Shown: positions 62,980 to 64,000 of the stretch, piece after piece
Layout: each line of letters opens with the position of its first letter
Position numbering within the stretch: the stretch's first letter is position 1
NCBI RefSeq assembly: GCF_021390325.1
Contig: NZ_JAJUWU010000001.1
Span: forward strand, 124,001 to 188,000
Source of the DNA: Jiella avicenniae
Lineage (GTDB): Bacteria; Pseudomonadota; Alphaproteobacteria; Rhizobiales; Rhizobiaceae
Direction: 5' to 3'
Length of the DNA: 64,000 bases
Notes under the pieces: generated by a model
The model's input: the letters and a program-made list of their open reading frames with translations, nothing else
Told to the model about the DNA's origin: nothing
Databases searched by the model: none
Made by a program: the position numbers and the translations under genes

Positions 62980-63930
62980 GTGACTGCCGATATGGGCCGC
63001 GGGCGGGATGACCGCCTGCGGCTTTTTGTTTTGGGCTCGGCGGCCGGCGGCGGCTATCCGCAGTGGAACTGCCTGTGCGATGTCTGCCGGCTTTACTGGG
63101 CCGGCGACGAACGGGTCGTAGCGCGCTCCCAGTCCTCGATCGCCGCTTCCGCCGACGGGCGCAACTGGCTCCTTCTGAACGCCTCGCCGGATCTGCGCGA
63201 TCAGATCCTGAAATCGCCACGGCTCTCGCCGGCGGCGAGTGCCGGTCCCCCCGGGAGGCGGGCGACGCCGATCTCGGCCGTGCTCGTCACCAATGGCGAC
63301 GTCGATCACATCGCCGGGCTTTTGACGCTGCGCGAGAAGCAGCGTTTTCCGCTTTACGGGACCGCCGGCGTTCTCGGCATGATCGCGGACAGCCCGGTTT
63401 TCCAGGTGCTCGATCCGGCCTTCGTCGACAAGCGCCCGGTGGCGATCGGCGTCGGCTTCGAGCCCTTGCCGGGCCTTTTCGTCGAGATCTTCTCCGTGCC
63501 CGGCAAGGTGCCGCTGTTCATGGAAAAGGGCGAGGTGGACGTCGGCGAGGAAAGCGAGATGACCGTCGGCGTGAAGCTTTCGGCGCATGGAAAGACCGCC
63601 TTCTACATTCCCGGCTGCGCCCATCTGCCGGAGACGCTGAAAGCGCGCATTCGCGGCGCCGACACGCTGCTCTTCGACGGCACGCTCTATGCCGACGACG
63701 AGATGCGCCGGGCCGGCGTCGGGGAGAAGACCGGCCGGCGCATGGGCCACATGCCGATCTCGGGCGAGGGCGGCAGCCTCCACGCCTTCGAAGGGCTCGA
63801 CATTGCCCGCCGTGCCTATATCCACATCAACAACACGAACCCCGTTCTCGTCGAGGGGTCGAGCGAAAGAGGGACCGTCGAGGCCGCCGGCTGGACGGTC
63901 ACCCGTGACGGGATGGAGATCGCCTTATGA
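62980..63930 (+). CDS. pqqB: Pyrroloquinoline quinone biosynthesis protein PqqB
   Basis: The 316-residue metallo-beta-lactamase-fold protein begins with LFVLGSAAGGGYPQWNCLC, then has TNGDVDHIAGLLTLRE with the metal motif region, and later GCAHLPETL and HINNTNPVL. It acts in PQQ maturation, probably as a hydroxylase. The GTG at 62980 lies 6 bp after pqqA; an ATG at 62992 is an alternative. It overlaps pqqC by 4 bp. Confidence 0.94.
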   Translation: MTADMGRGRDDRLRLFVLGSAAGGGYPQWNCLCDVCRLYWAGDERVVARSQSSIAASADGRNWLLLNASPDLRDQILKSPRLSPAASAGPPGRRATPISAVLVTNGDVDHIAGLLTLREKQRFPLYGTAGVLGMIADSPVFQVLDPAFVDKRPVAIGVGFEPLPGLFVEIFSVPGKVPLFMEKGEVDVGEESEMTVGVKLSAHGKTAFYIPGCAHLPETLKARIRGADTLLFDGTLYADDEMRRAGVGEKTGRRMGHMPISGEGGSLHAFEGLDIARRAYIHINNTNPVLVEGSSERGTVEAAGWTVTRDGMEIAL

Positions 63931-64000
63931 CTAATTCCCGATCCGAGATGATGACCGGTCCGGAACTCGAGGCGGCGCTGCGCCGGATCGGCGAGACGCG
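63927..64000 (+). CDS. pqqC: Pyrroloquinoline-quinone synthase PqqC, truncated by the window end
   Basis: Only 24 complete codons are visible, starting MTNSRSEMMTGPELEAALRR. The position right after pqqB with an ATGA overlap and the segment PELEAALRRIG fit PqqC, the oxidase that performs the final ring closure. The remainder lies beyond the window. Confidence 0.8.
   Translation, partial: MTNSRSEMMTGPELEAALRRIGET

Overview
The window is a GC-rich (roughly two-thirds G+C) chromosomal segment whose gene content points to an alphaproteobacterium of the order Hyphomicrobiales (Rhizobiales). The evidence is a cbb3 oxidase locus with rhizobial-type ccoG/H/I/S, a rhizobial-style petP/petR-like regulator set beside ilvE, a C-P lyase operon with phnF, a pqqABC start, SEL1 and CehA-type proteins, and intergenic palindromes familiar from rhizobial genomes. 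The genus cannot be fixed from the sequence alone. No rRNA, tRNA, CRISPR array, prophage or insertion sequence was seen.

Layout. 0.2-7.2 kb: MscS channel, a YitT-type membrane protein broken by an in-frame TGA, a ligase-associated exonuclease, an SDR oxidoreductase, a CsbD stress protein, a SEL1 protein and a D-2-hydroxyacid dehydrogenase. 7.4-8.9 kb: a two-gene accessory islet, an RHH/SeqA-like plus RAMA-like protein overlapping an AbiJ/Abi_C-type HEPN protein. 8.95-13.8 kb: histidine kinase, MNT/HEPN toxin-antitoxin pair, OmpR-type regulator, MarR regulator and divergent ilvE; the MNT/HEPN pair lies between the kinase and regulator genes. 13.9-18.1 kb: housekeeping and hypothetical genes. 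18.3-23.5 kb: an iron-uptake-type operon (imelysin, di-heme DUF1111, imelysin, DUF1513). 23.7-24.3 kb: a BrnT/BrnA pair. 24.4-35.6 kb: a phosphonate C-P lyase cluster (phnG-H-I-J-K-L-acetyltransferase-C-D-E-M-N) with divergent phnF, interrupted between phnJ and phnK by a second BrnT/BrnA pair on the opposite strand and between phnI and phnJ by a spacer carrying a small membrane ORF. 36.5-43.2 kb: a PHP-type hydrolase and a polyamine/aminophosphonate-like ABC transporter with an acyltransferase gene inside it. 44.7-59.4 kb: an oxygen-responsive block with ccoGHIS, convergent ccoNOQP, a hemerythrin-like gene, hemN, an HBM-type chemoreceptor and an FNR-type regulator; two FNR boxes mark its promoters. 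60.2-64 kb: a four-carbon acid sugar kinase, an OmpA-family protein and pqqA, pqqB and the start of pqqC.

How the parts work together. The low-oxygen block is a coherent regulon: the Cys-containing FNR homologue is the likely activator at the boxes before ccoG and between ccoN and the hemerythrin/hemN pair, coupling oxidase subunits, their assembly and copper delivery, and anaerobic haem synthesis. The phn block imports phosphonates (PhnCDE), activates them (PhnGHIL), cleaves the C-P bond (PhnJ, with PhnK) and processes ribose phosphates (PhnM, PhnN), with PhnF probably repressing at a perfect palindrome.

The most unusual theme is four small two-gene toxin-like modules (RAMA/HEPN, MNT/HEPN and two BrnTA) within about 25 kb, each at an operon boundary or inside a normally contiguous operon without breaking any coding frame. 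The RAMA/RHH + AbiJ-type HEPN pair is the best candidate for a little-described defence or toxin-antitoxin system.
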